From Opitutales bacterium (GTDB taxonomy: Bacteria; Verrucomicrobiota; Verrucomicrobiia; Opitutales; UBA953), in contig JAGBIL010000041.1 of the NCBI GenBank assembly GCA_017935025.1, positions 1 to 64,000 on the forward strand: a stretch of DNA of 64,000 nt, written 5' to 3'. Positions 31,161-40,457 of the stretch are shown one piece after another; within the stretch, counting starts at the first letter, position 1; each line of letters begins with the position of its first letter. Under the pieces are notes generated by a model. That model did not search any database and was not told the origin of the DNA. It saw only the letters and a list, made by a program, of their open reading frames with translations. A program made the translations under genes and the position numbers.

Positions 31161-34100
31161 GTGTTTTTTTTCGCTTCTTTTTATCCTGCTTTTTTCGGTG
31201 TTCGGCGTTGCAGCGACGAACACCGCCGGAAGCGTTCCCGTGAAGTCCGGCGATACCGCTTCCGCTTCCTCCGCCGTTCCCGTTGCGCCGGAAAAACTTT
31301 TCTACAAAATTTCGCTGAACGAATCTTTTTTCATACGGGAACGCGAAGCCGTCGTAAACGCGCGCGCAACCGTAACCGTTTTGCAGGGCGAAATGGACAA
31401 AGTAACGCTCGAAGTTTTCGGTATCGGAAACGGACAGGGCGAAATTTTTAATGTTTCCGGAGAAAGGGTTAAGGATTGGAGTATCCGCCGGGAAAATACG
31501 CGCACGTTTTTGGAAATCCGCCCGAAGGATTTGGGCGATGAAAAACAATTTACGCTGACGATTTCCGGGCGACAGCCGCTGAAGCTGCCGACCACGATTT
31601 CTCCGCTGATTTTTTCCGGCGTGGATTCTGCGGCATTTCTCGGAGTCGTGCAGTTTTTGGCATCCGCCGATTTGCGCCTTTACGCCAAGCAGGAACGCGG
31701 GCTGATTCCGCTGGGCGAGCGCACGCGTTCGCAAATCAATTACAGCATTTTGGGCACGCCGTCGCTGCGCCTCGACATCGCCCGTGCGAACGAATTGCTC
31801 GCTCCCGTTTCGCTGGAAAAATTTACGCTCTTCGGCGATGTTCAGGGCAACGGCGCTCGTTTCCGTATGCGAGCAAAGGCGCTTGTGCGTGAAATCGGCG
31901 CGGAAGTTCCCGTGCTCACCGGAAATGCGGCGCTTTTAGATTTCCCCGAAAAAAACGATTTTACGGTGCTGGCGAGAACGGACGAAAAAAGCGGCGAAAC
32001 GGAATATCGACTGCGTTTTTCCGCGCGCGGAGAATTTGACGTGGAATTGCTTTTCGATGCCGGAATCCGCGAGATCGACGGTTGGCGGCAAATCAACTTT
32101 CGCGTTCCCGTCGCGCAGGTCGCGCCGTACACGCTGAAAGGAATGCCCGCCGATACGGTTTTTGCGACGGACAATGTTTCGATTCCGCAAATCGAAAAAA
32201 ACGGGACCTTTTCCGGATTTTTGCCGTCGAGCGGGGCTTTGGATTTGCGCTGGCGCCCGAGCATTCCGACACCGCCGGAATTTTCCGCCGCCGTTTACGC
32301 AATCGACACCACGTCCGAGATGCAGATCAAAACCGGTGTGTTGAAGCAGAAAAACGAATTCAATTTTACGATTTCGCAGGGCGAACTTTCGTCGCTGTTT
32401 TTTGAAATGACGGGCGAGGGCGAAATCCTTTCCGTCGAAGGGCAGGACTTGCTTTCGTGGACGCTGATTCCGATGGCGGACAACAAACGCGGGCTTTCCG
32501 TGCGTCTGAGCCAACCGAAATCCGAAAATTACAAACTGCGCGTGATTTCGCAAACGCGCACGGGCGAGTTCCCGCGCAAGCTCGCTCCCGTGCGGCTGAT
32601 CCCGTCGCGGACCGATTGGGAAGGCTTGCCCCTCGCTTCCGTTTGTGTGCGCAATAACGAGCTTTTGCGCCTCTGCAACGGCGTCGGCATCCGCTGCGAG
32701 GCGCTTCCGCACGCAGGTATGACGCAGGTCGTCGCTTCCGCGTTCCCGCAAGGCGGAGATTTTTTTGAGAAAAACGTTCCCGAGGGCGAAGCCTCGGTTT
32801 ACCGCCTTTCGAGCGCGACGGAAAAGCTCAGCGTCAAAGCGGATTTTATTCGCTCGGATGTCGTCGTTACGCCGCGCACGCGCTGGCATTTTGCCGACGG
32901 GAAAATCACGTCCGGGCAATTTGTGACGTTTGAAGTGCGCGACGCGCCGCTTTATGAAATGCAACTGCTCGTTCCCGACGATTTGAATCCGGTTTCGCTG
33001 GATTCGGAAATTATTGCGAGCCACGAGGTTATCGACGATACGGAAACGCCCGGCTATCGTCTCCTTAAAATCGTTTTTTCCGAGCCGATTTTGGGAGAAG
33101 GGAAATTTTCGATGAGTTTTCAGAAGGAAATTCCGGAAGCCGGGCAGGAGGCGGTTTTGCGTGCGTGCCGCTTCCCGCAGGCGCATTTCGTGTTCGGGCT
33201 CGTTGCGCTTTCCGCGCAGAAAAATCTGCGTTTGCTCCCGATTTCCGCAGAAAATTTGAGCGAAATTTCTCCGGAGGAATACAGTGAGAAAAATCCTCCG
33301 CAACTCGCGTTTCGTACGCGCGACGGCGACGGTGTTTTGCGCGTGCGCCCGATGGCGCGCCCGGCGGCGTTGCGCGGAGCTTCGTCCTGTGTTTACAAAG
33401 TGAGCCGGGAAAAAGTTTTCGGAAATCTCAAAATTGATTATGCGACGGACGGCGTTCCCGTACCGCAAGTGCGCATCGCGTTCCCGTCGGGAGCGAAAGT
33501 GCTTTCCGTTTCCGGAGAAAACGTGCGCGATTGGTCCGTCGATGAAAACGGCGTGGCGACGGTGCAGCTTTCCGGAGACGCAGGCGAAAAATTTTCCGTT
33601 TCCGCAAGTTTTGAAGAATTGCGCAAGGAGGACGAACTGCAGGCATTTGAGGGCGCGACGCTTCTCGGCGCCGTGGGCGACGCGGGAACGATCCTGATTA
33701 CCGCAGATCGCGTGCTCAGCCTCGCCGGGGAAGAATCCGTACACACGCTTTCGACGTTGCCTCTGAGCGGCGTCGGCGAAGATTACGTACGGCGCGGCGG
33801 CGCGATTCTTTTCCGAGCGTATCAGTTTGTAGAAAGACCTTTCCGCCTCCGCCTGCAAACGCATTTGCCGCAGGCTTCGGCGACGCCGAAAATCGCCGTT
33901 ACCGAAGCGCGCGTAACTTCCAACGCCGGGCAAAGCTACGACATCGTTTACCGTTGCCGGTCGCTCGGCGCGAACGAACTCAAAATCGGCGTTCCCGTGG
34001 GTATGAAAATCGTCTACGACGGCGCGAAGCCTCAGCCCGACGGCACGCTGCTTTTGCCGCTTCCGCCGAATGCGACGGAAATCGCTTTCCGCATGGAACG

Positions 34101-37100
34101 CGCGGATTCCGGAGAGGATTTTTCGCGGGAACGCAAATTGACGCTTCCGCAGGTTTTTGCGCCGGTGTCGCGCACGATTTTCGTCGGATTCGGCGATGCG
34201 CAGTCGGACACGATGGAGACGCTTGTCGCCGGGCGGAAGCTGAACGACAAGCTCAACCTCGCGTTTCTCGTGCGTGTATTCGAGCATCTCGCCGACGGCG
34301 CGTGTTCGCTCGTTGTTTCTTTCGTCGCGCTGATCGGCGCGCTGTTTGCATCCACGTTTTTTGAGCGCCGCCGCAACGCGTATCGCCTTTGTCGCGGAAT
34401 CGCGCTCGCGGCGGGAACGGCGCTTGCCGTTGCGTGGGTTTGGTGGCTTGTGGCGACGGTGCGCCCGGACTACGGCGAAGCGGTTTTGACTGCGGGAATG
34501 CTTGAGCCCGGGGCCGTGCTGGACGTTACCGTACATCGTTTTTATTTCCTCGGGGAAAGTTCGCTCGGCGTAACGCAGTTTGCGCTCATCGGAATTTTTG
34601 TCGCGGGCACGGCGCTGTTGCTTCACGGCGCGGGTTGCCGCGATTTGCGTCTGCGCATTCTCGGACGCGTTTTGGTTTACTCCGTGGCGGCAATTTTCTC
34701 GGCGGAAGATTTTCCGTATCGCGTTCCCGCGTTTATCGCAGCGGTTATCGCGGTGGAGGTTTCCGCTTATGTCGCGTTTGCGCTGATTCGCGCGACGCTG
34801 AAATATTCCGGGAAAAAACATTTCGGCGGCGGAAGTGCGGCGCTTCTGTTCTTTGCCGTGTTGTGCGCTCCCGCCGCGTTTCCGGCAGATGTCCGCGCCG
34901 AAGTTGCCGCTTCCGACGAAACGGCGATTGAAATCCCGAATTTTTCGGAAGTTCCCGAGATGCCGCACGACGTTGCCGACCGCATTTCACAGGCGATTGA
35001 CGTGCGCGGCGACCGTATCGTGGCGCGCGGCGACATCCGCGTAACGGGGCACGCCGGAGACCGCTTTAACCTGCTCGCGGCACCGGCTGTGCTGACTTCG
35101 TTTGAAAAACCGGAAAAATCCATGTTGCGCCTGGAACGCATTCGCGCGAAGGATTCCGGCTACGTTTATCAGGTGGTTTTGGAACGCGCGGGAACGTTTT
35201 CCGCAACGTTTTCCTACGAGCTTGCGCTGTCCGCAAACGCGCGCGGCTTCCCGATTCTTTCCGGCGCGGCGGCGGCGGACGTCGTTACGGTCCATGTCCC
35301 GCGCTCCGAAGTTCAGGTTTCGGCAAAAGGCGCGGTAACGACGACGCTTACGTCCTGGGGCGAGAAATCCCAAATCGCGCAAATCGTGTTTAAACCGAAA
35401 GCCGAGCGCGAAGTGTTTTGGAATCCGCGGGAACGTGACCGCTCGCGTGAAGCGCTCCGCGTGTTCGCTTCCGGCGAAAATCTCTACGTGCCGTCTTCCG
35501 GCGTTATTGAGGGGCGGCACGTGATGAAGTTCGTTCCCGCGCAAGGCGAGATTTCCCGCGTTCGTATTCTCATTCCGAAGCCGTTTTCCGTTTCGCGAAT
35601 TGAGGGCGCGGCGATTCACCGCTGGAATTTTAATCGTGAAACGGGTTTGCTGACCGTGCTTTTTACGGCACCGCGCGTTACGGATTTTTCCCTGTCGATT
35701 TTCACGCAGGCGCAACTGAGTTTCCTGCCGGTTCGGCAAAAATTCGCCGCGCTCGAAGCGCTCGACTGCGACGTGCAAGTGCGCACCATCGGAATCGCAA
35801 CGGGCGATTCGCTCCAAATTGATGCCGTTTACGTCGGTGATTTGGCATCGATCGACGAAGACGAATTTAACGCTTCGTTTGCCGCCGCCGGCATGAAAAT
35901 GGAGCCGAGTTTGCGCTTGCGCCGCGCATTCCGCACGGTGGACAAAGCCGGCGAATTCGAGGCGGAGCTTTCCGCCGTGAGTCCGAATCTGCGTATCACG
36001 GGCGAGGAAAAATTTTTCGTAAACAGCGAATCCGTTCGTGCGGAAGTGCTTTTGAAGGCGAAAGTTTCCCGAGCCGAAATTTTCAATATCGATTTCCGAA
36101 TTCCGGCGGGCATTTCTGTCGATGTCATTCGCGGCGATATGCTCAGCTATTGGGAAAAAACGCCGCTGGAAGACGGTTCTTCCCGCGTGTCGATGCGTTT
36201 GCGCCGCGCGCTTGAGGGCGAGCAGGAGTTTCGGATTTGGCTTTCCGGCGCGTTCCCGAAAGATGCGCGGGAATGGACGTTGCCGAGCTTTTTTGTCGAA
36301 AACGCAAAAGCCCAACGCGGAGAAATTTTCGTTTCCGTGGACGAAGGCTTGCGGCTCGTTCCCGCGTCCGTCGGGCGCGCGATGTTTACGGAAGCTGCCG
36401 CCGAAGGGCAAAGCGACACGTTCCGCTTCCGCTATTTCAGCCGGGGTACGGAATCGCCGACATTTTCCGTGCTCGAATCGAAGCCGTTTACCGACGTGCG
36501 TTGGATTCACAAAATCCGTCCGCACGGGCGCTACGCGTTTTCCCGCACGGATATGGTTTTCGACATCGAAAATGTGGCGCGCTCTTCCGTAAAAGTGCGC
36601 ATCCCGGAAAACGCGCTGGCGGTGCGCTTCTCCGGCGACGAACTTATTTCCGTGAAAAAATCGGAAACCGAGCCCGGCGTGAGCGAACTGATTTTTGCTA
36701 AACCGATCCGCGGGCGTGTGGAACTTGCGGCGGAATTCTTCACGCTGCTGCCGTCTGCGAGCGTGGCGCGAATCCCGAGAGTTTCCGTTGTCGATGCGGA
36801 TCGCCAAACGGCTTGGCTCGCGGTGGAGCGCGGGAACGTTTTCACAAATTTGAAATCCCATTCGCCGGAGAAAGTTTCGGCGGCGGACGTTCCCGCAGAA
36901 TTGCGTTCGGCGTTAGGAGAGGGCGAGTGGTTTGTCGAAAAATACGCGGAAAAATATCCGGCGGAAGCAGCGCTTTCTGCGGATGCCGTCAATGCGTGGC
37001 GCGAAAGTGTTTCGGATATTCACCGCGATTCCTTCCGCGCGGAAACGCTGAGTCGCTTTACGGTTTTTGACCGCGAAAAAGCGACGACGGAAGAGCAGAT

Positions 37101-37686
37101 TACTCTGCGCGCGAAGCGGAGCGACGTGCTTCGGATTTTGATTCCGGCGGGCGGTGCGTTGCGCTCGATCTCGGTCGACGGGACTGCCGTGCGCGTCGTA
37201 CCGCTTTCGGAGGCGGACAAAAAATCGGTGTGGCTTCCGATTTTTGCGAAGGAATCCGCGCCCGTAAATATTTCCGTGGCTTACGAACATCCGCTGAATC
37301 TTGTGCAGCGCGGCGAGCGGCGCGTTTGGGAGCTCGTTCCCGCAGAAATTATTTGCGCGGAGCGGGAAACGTGGAGTTTGCGTGCACTTGACGAAACGGC
37401 GGAAACCGTCGAAATTTTCGGTCGCGCTCCGGAAACGTTCGGTTCGGATTTCCCGGTCGCCGAAACGCTTTTCCTTGATTCGTATTTCAAGGACGGGAAC
37501 ACCGAAACCTATGTTTCCGGCGGGAACGACGCCTCGAGAGTCCGCGCCGTTTTCACGTTCCCGCGAGAGGAAAACCCAAAGGAAACGTCCGGTGTCGAAG
37601 TTTTCCTCATTATCTTCGGCATATTGGCATCGGTGAAAATCCTTCGTTTCTACCGTTCTCGAATCGTTTCTGTGAAACACCGATAA
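31075..37686 (+). CDS. Very large envelope protein of unknown family
   Basis: 2,203 residues if started at the ATG at 31075. That start is inside the palindromic repeat, so the first about 28 residues (MNNAYFKIFAVGKNLSTELF and on) are repeat-encoded; the real signal-type segment follows (CFFSLLFILLFSVFGVAA). The layout is symmetrical: a long beta-rich exported half (about 45-1060), a membrane block of roughly five to six spans (about 1075-1265), a second long beta-rich half (about 1280-2160), and one C-terminal span before a basic tail (VFLIIFGILASVKILRFY). No catalytic motif is seen. It follows nuoD by 47 bp but shares no obvious function. It could be an envelope transport or surface-structure protein. 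Confidence 0.75.
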   Translation: MNNAYFKIFAVGKNLSTELFTIHYSLFTKCFFSLLFILLFSVFGVAATNTAGSVPVKSGDTASASSAVPVAPEKLFYKISLNESFFIREREAVVNARATVTVLQGEMDKVTLEVFGIGNGQGEIFNVSGERVKDWSIRRENTRTFLEIRPKDLGDEKQFTLTISGRQPLKLPTTISPLIFSGVDSAAFLGVVQFLASADLRLYAKQERGLIPLGERTRSQINYSILGTPSLRLDIARANELLAPVSLEKFTLFGDVQGNGARFRMRAKALVREIGAEVPVLTGNAALLDFPEKNDFTVLARTDEKSGETEYRLRFSARGEFDVELLFDAGIREIDGWRQINFRVPVAQVAPYTLKGMPADTVFATDNVSIPQIEKNGTFSGFLPSSGALDLRWRPSIPTPPEFSAAVYAIDTTSEMQIKTGVLKQKNEFNFTISQGELSSLFFEMTGEGEILSVEGQDLLSWTLIPMADNKRGLSVRLSQPKSENYKLRVISQTRTGEFPRKLAPVRLIPSRTDWEGLPLASVCVRNNELLRLCNGVGIRCEALPHAGMTQVVASAFPQGGDFFEKNVPEGEASVYRLSSATEKLSVKADFIRSDVVVTPRTRWHFADGKITSGQFVTFEVRDAPLYEMQLLVPDDLNPVSLDSEIIASHEVIDDTETPGYRLLKIVFSEPILGEGKFSMSFQKEIPEAGQEAVLRACRFPQAHFVFGLVALSAQKNLRLLPISAENLSEISPEEYSEKNPPQLAFRTRDGDGVLRVRPMARPAALRGASSCVYKVSREKVFGNLKIDYATDGVPVPQVRIAFPSGAKVLSVSGENVRDWSVDENGVATVQLSGDAGEKFSVSASFEELRKEDELQAFEGATLLGAVGDAGTILITADRVLSLAGEESVHTLSTLPLSGVGEDYVRRGGAILFRAYQFVERPFRLRLQTHLPQASATPKIAVTEARVTSNAGQSYDIVYRCRSLGANELKIGVPVGMKIVYDGAKPQPDGTLLLPLPPNATEIAFRMERADSGEDFSRERKLTLPQVFAPVSRTIFVGFGDAQSDTMETLVAGRKLNDKLNLAFLVRVFEHLADGACSLVVSFVALIGALFASTFFERRRNAYRLCRGIALAAGTALAVAWVWWLVATVRPDYGEAVLTAGMLEPGAVLDVTVHRFYFLGESSLGVTQFALIGIFVAGTALLLHGAGCRDLRLRILGRVLVYSVAAIFSAEDFPYRVPAFIAAVIAVEVSAYVAFALIRATLKYSGKKHFGGGSAALLFFAVLCAPAAFPADVRAEVAASDETAIEIPNFSEVPEMPHDVADRISQAIDVRGDRIVARGDIRVTGHAGDRFNLLAAPAVLTSFEKPEKSMLRLERIRAKDSGYVYQVVLERAGTFSATFSYELALSANARGFPILSGAAAADVVTVHVPRSEVQVSAKGAVTTTLTSWGEKSQIAQIVFKPKAEREVFWNPRERDRSREALRVFASGENLYVPSSGVIEGRHVMKFVPAQGEISRVRILIPKPFSVSRIEGAAIHRWNFNRETGLLTVLFTAPRVTDFSLSIFTQAQLSFLPVRQKFAALEALDCDVQVRTIGIATGDSLQIDAVYVGDLASIDEDEFNASFAAAGMKMEPSLRLRRAFRTVDKAGEFEAELSAVSPNLRITGEEKFFVNSESVRAEVLLKAKVSRAEIFNIDFRIPAGISVDVIRGDMLSYWEKTPLEDGSSRVSMRLRRALEGEQEFRIWLSGAFPKDAREWTLPSFFVENAKAQRGEIFVSVDEGLRLVPASVGRAMFTEAAAEGQSDTFRFRYFSRGTESPTFSVLESKPFTDVRWIHKIRPHGRYAFSRTDMVFDIENVARSSVKVRIPENALAVRFSGDELISVKKSETEPGVSELIFAKPIRGRVELAAEFFTLLPSASVARIPRVSVVDADRQTAWLAVERGNVFTNLKSHSPEKVSAADVPAELRSALGEGEWFVEKYAEKYPAEAALSADAVNAWRESVSDIHRDSFRAETLSRFTVFDREKATTEEQITLRAKRSDVLRILIPAGGALRSISVDGTAVRVVPLSEADKKSVWLPIFAKESAPVNISVAYEHPLNLVQRGERRVWELVPAEIICAERETWSLRALDETAETVEIFGRAPETFGSDFPVAETLFLDSYFKDGNTETYVSGGNDASRVRAVFTFPREENPKETSGVEVFLIIFGILASVKILRFYRSRIVSVKHR

Positions 37687-37748
37687 CGATTGTAGACGTG
37701 TTTTTTATGGAAATCTCGGTTAAATTTTCCTAACATAATCCTGACAAT

Positions 37749-37762
37749 TCGGGTTAACCCGA
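37749..37762. promoter_or_regulatory. Palindromic operator-like site before the KDPG aldolase gene
   Basis: Perfect 14-bp palindrome TCGGGTTAACCCGA, ten bases after a -10-like CATAAT (37734-37739) and 33 bp before the start codon. Its position near the expected transcription start fits a repressor site for a sugar-acid regulator. No -35 is clear. Confidence 0.4.
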
Positions 37763-37795
37763 CATCGATTCCTAATTCAACAAAATAAAAAAAAA

Positions 37796-38446
37796 ATGGA
37801 AGCCGTAATTGAACATCTTTCAGCTCGAAAAATTATCCCGATCGCCATTTTTGACGATCCGAACAAGGCTGTTCCCCTGGCTCATGCGTTGCTCGCCGGG
37901 GGGTGCGACGTTGTGGAAATCTCTTTCCGTTCGCCGACGGCTGCCGCGTCTATTGCGGAAATCGTTTCGGATGTTCCTGAAATGTTTGTCGGTGCCGGCT
38001 CGCTTTTGTCGGTGGACGATGTTTCGGAGGCGATTTCGGCAGGCGCGACTTTCGGGATCGCACCGGGATTCGCTCCGTCTGTTGTTAAGTCGGCGGCGGA
38101 AGCGGGATTCCCGTTCGTGCCGGGCTTTTTTACTCCGTCGAACGTGACGCAGGCACTTTCTTTCGGGTGTGAAGTTCAAAAGTTTTTCCCGGCGGAGTCT
38201 ATGGGACCGGCATTTCTTTCGGCATCGCTTGCGGCGTTTAACCACAAACATAATTTGAAAGTGATTGCGGCGGGCGGAATCACGCCGGAAAACATTGCAC
38301 GTTGGCTCGTGGTGCCGCAGGTTATCGCTTGCGGCGCCTCGTGGGTTTGTCCGAAGGAAATGATTGAAGCGGAAGACTGGACAGGCATTACCGCACGTGT
38401 ACAGCAACTTTTGGCCATCGCCCATTCCGGTATCGCGGCGGTGTAA
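37796..38446 (+). CDS. eda: 2-dehydro-3-deoxy-phosphogluconate (KDPG/KHG) aldolase
   Basis: 216 residues, the usual size for this class I aldolase. Expected residues are present: Glu and Arg in VVEISFRSP, the phosphate-binding GAGSLLS, and the Schiff-base Lys in VQKFFPAES. The Gly-rich AAGGITPENI is a second phosphate site. It splits KDPG to pyruvate and glyceraldehyde 3-phosphate in the Entner-Doudoroff and uronic acid routes. Edd and uronate genes are not beside it. It may be controlled through the palindrome at 37749. Confidence 0.92.
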   Translation: MEAVIEHLSARKIIPIAIFDDPNKAVPLAHALLAGGCDVVEISFRSPTAAASIAEIVSDVPEMFVGAGSLLSVDDVSEAISAGATFGIAPGFAPSVVKSAAEAGFPFVPGFFTPSNVTQALSFGCEVQKFFPAESMGPAFLSASLAAFNHKHNLKVIAAGGITPENIARWLVVPQVIACGASWVCPKEMIEAEDWTGITARVQQLLAIAHSGIAAV

Positions 38447-38523
38447 GAGAAAGGAGTGAGCGGAGCGGGGCGGGAGCATTTCCCCGTTTCCGATTCTCTT
38501 GCTCGTTCTGTTTTTGTTTTCCC

Positions 38524-39273
38524 ATGGATACACGAAAACACGTTGCCGTTTTTCTTTGCGGCGGAAGCGGAACGCGGATGCGCGGTTGCGTTGCCGACAA
38601 AATTTTTGCGACGCTTGCGGGAACTCCTGCGCTTGCCTTTTCCTTGCGTGAGTTTGAGGAGTCCGGAATTTTTTCTCACGGCGTTTTTGTTTTTCGGGAC
38701 GAAGAGCAACGGAATGAAATTCGCGCACTTGCGGAAGAATTTGCACCGGGGCTCGCACGGAATTGCGTTTTTTGTCGCGGCGGGAACGAGCGCAAAGATT
38801 CTGTTTTCAACGGGCTTTCCGCCGCGATGAATGTGCCCGGGAAAACGCCGGACACACTTGCGTTTATCCATGATTGTGCGCGTCCGCTTATCCGCGCGGA
38901 AATGTTGATCCGACTCGCCGAAGTCGCCGGGCGCGAAGGCGCAGCCGTGCTTGCGCACCCTTGCAAAAACACCGTCAAACGCGTTCCCGCAGGAGCGCTG
39001 TCCGGTATTGCGTGCGAGACGGAAGATCTCGACCGTTCCCGCCTTTGGGAAACGGAGACACCGCAGGTTTTTCCGCTCGAAAAAATTTTTTCCGCGTATC
39101 AAAAAATCAATGACGAAAATATTTTCGTTACGGACGATGTTGCGGCGGCGGCTCAGATCGGAGTCCGTGTCGCCATTGTGGAAAACTTTTCGCCGAATCC
39201 GAAACTCACCGTTCCCGAAGATGTGATTTTCTGTGAAGCACTTATCGCGGCGCAAGGAAACAGGAATTTTTAA
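38524..39273 (+). CDS. ispD: 2-C-methyl-D-erythritol 4-phosphate cytidylyltransferase
   Basis: 249 residues. Motifs of IspD are in order: the nucleotide loop FLCGGSGTRM with the following DKIF Lys, GGNERKDSVFNGL (consensus GGxxRxxSV), HDCARPL, and ETETPQVF with VTDDVAA. The enzyme makes CDP-methylerythritol in the non-mevalonate isoprenoid pathway. The start MDTRKHVAVFLCGG fits, though the loop lacks the usual Ala after the first strand (CGGSG for AAGxG). It is convergent with the gene at 39393 and shares the terminator between them. Confidence 0.85.
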   Translation: MDTRKHVAVFLCGGSGTRMRGCVADKIFATLAGTPALAFSLREFEESGIFSHGVFVFRDEEQRNEIRALAEEFAPGLARNCVFCRGGNERKDSVFNGLSAAMNVPGKTPDTLAFIHDCARPLIRAEMLIRLAEVAGREGAAVLAHPCKNTVKRVPAGALSGIACETEDLDRSRLWETETPQVFPLEKIFSAYQKINDENIFVTDDVAAAAQIGVRVAIVENFSPNPKLTVPEDVIFCEALIAAQGNRNF

Positions 39274-39340
39274 ACGGGACGGGCTGGGCGTTTATTCGGA
39301 TTTTTTTATTCGGAAAAAGTTGTAAGTATTTACGTTGAAA

Positions 39341-39377
39341 AAAAAACGCGCGTACCTTGCGGGAACGCGCGTTTTTT
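39341..39377. terminator. Bidirectional terminator between convergent genes
   Basis: Arms AAAAAACGCGCGT and ACGCGCGTTTTTT give A-run and T-run flanks for both directions. The loop and right arm contain one copy of GCGGGAACG. Confidence 0.85.
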
Positions 39378-39392
39378 ATCGGAAGGAAGCGA

Positions 39393-40289
39393 TTATTGCT
39401 TGGCTTCTTCGATGACGGCTTTCGCGTCAGCGGCGAGAGAAGCGTCTTCAGCGGCTTTTTCTGCCTTGATGAACTCTTCTTCGTTGACCTGCGTGTAAAG
39501 TTTGGATTCTTCGACTTCCATGAGGTAGTCGCGAGCGAGGGAGAAGCCGTAGCGTTTCGTCATTTCTTCGTTGTTCTTAACGAGAACTTCTTCCGCTTTC
39601 TTCATATCTTCTTCAATCTTCGCTTTTTGTTCGCCGGAGGAAGCGTCGGCAGCCTGCTTCATTTGAACGAGCTGGTTACGCTGAGCCTGAACGAGCTGAA
39701 CGTTACGGCGGAAGTCGTTGTTCGCTTCAACGGTCGGAATGACGGCGATGAGGCGGAACTTGTCGTCGCCCTTGACGAGCAGATCTTCCGGTTTGGTTTC
39801 CGGATCGTCTTTGGCCTTCTTGTATTCTTCGTCCGTGAGCTTAATGAAAACGCGGGTTTTGACAATCGCGTGGATGTACTTACGGTCGAGAGAATAGCCG
39901 TAGCTTTTTGCCATCGTCTGGTTGTTTTCGGCGAGTTTCTTGGCGGCGTTTTCGATTTCCTTGGCAAGAGCGTCCTGCGCTTCCTTGGTGGAAACGAGTT
40001 TGCGGGCTTCGTCGAGAATCGAAATCTGGCGGCGCTGCTGGTTCACGAGATTGACGTTCTGCATGAACTGGCGATTGGCATCAACCGTGCCGATGGTGGA
40101 AACGTGGATGAATTTCTGTCCGTTCTGTTCGATAAAATCGAGCTTGGAAGTGGTGTTTGACATAGTGGTATTATTATCGTTTTGAGAAATTTTTTCTGCT
40201 TCGGGAGCGGCGGGCTCTTCGTTAGCGTGGACGAGGGAGGCGGCTGCAAGAGATGCAATAGCGATGGCGGAAAGTGATTTTTTGTTCAT
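39393..40289 (-). CDS. Exported protein with an internal duplication, function unknown
   Basis: 298 residues from the ATG at 40289, which starts a clear signal peptide (MNKKSLSAIAIASLAAASLV then HA). The frame extends further upstream but that part is not protein-like. The mature protein holds two related units. Unit 1 (about 50-165) contains TIGTVDANRQFMQNVNLVNQQR, a charged helix, and KSYGYSLDRKYIHAIV. Unit 2 (about 175-280) contains VIPTVEANNDFRRNVQLVQAQR, a charged helix, and KRYGFSLARDYLMEVE. The pattern is a short beta piece, a long helical hairpin, and a small Tyr-Gly motif. Probably periplasmic. No named family is recognised. Divergent from murA across 168 bp that contains two GCGGGAACG copies. 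Confidence 0.75.
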   Translation of the reverse strand: MNKKSLSAIAIASLAAASLVHANEEPAAPEAEKISQNDNNTTMSNTTSKLDFIEQNGQKFIHVSTIGTVDANRQFMQNVNLVNQQRRQISILDEARKLVSTKEAQDALAKEIENAAKKLAENNQTMAKSYGYSLDRKYIHAIVKTRVFIKLTDEEYKKAKDDPETKPEDLLVKGDDKFRLIAVIPTVEANNDFRRNVQLVQAQRNQLVQMKQAADASSGEQKAKIEEDMKKAEEVLVKNNEEMTKRYGFSLARDYLMEVEESKLYTQVNEEEFIKAEKAAEDASLAADAKAVIEEAKQ

Positions 40290-40457
40290 AAAGTCTCTTT
40301 TTGTGATAATGAAAGAAACGCAATGATGCTGTTTTGCATATAAAAAGACAAGAGCAAACAGGAAGGGGATACTCTCGGATTTGTAGTCCGGTGCGCGGGA
40401 ACGGGGATTTTTTTGATTCGCGGGAACGGGCGTTTCCATTCACAATCGCAAACTTTT

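Noticed and set aside
31936-34968. 1,010-codon open frame on the minus strand
   Set aside because: It is a shadow of the 2,203-residue gene. The protein is rich in Arg, His and Asn with no motif or signal.
34987-36861. 624-codon open frame on the minus strand
   Set aside because: Same situation: antisense to the large envelope gene, with shadow-type composition.
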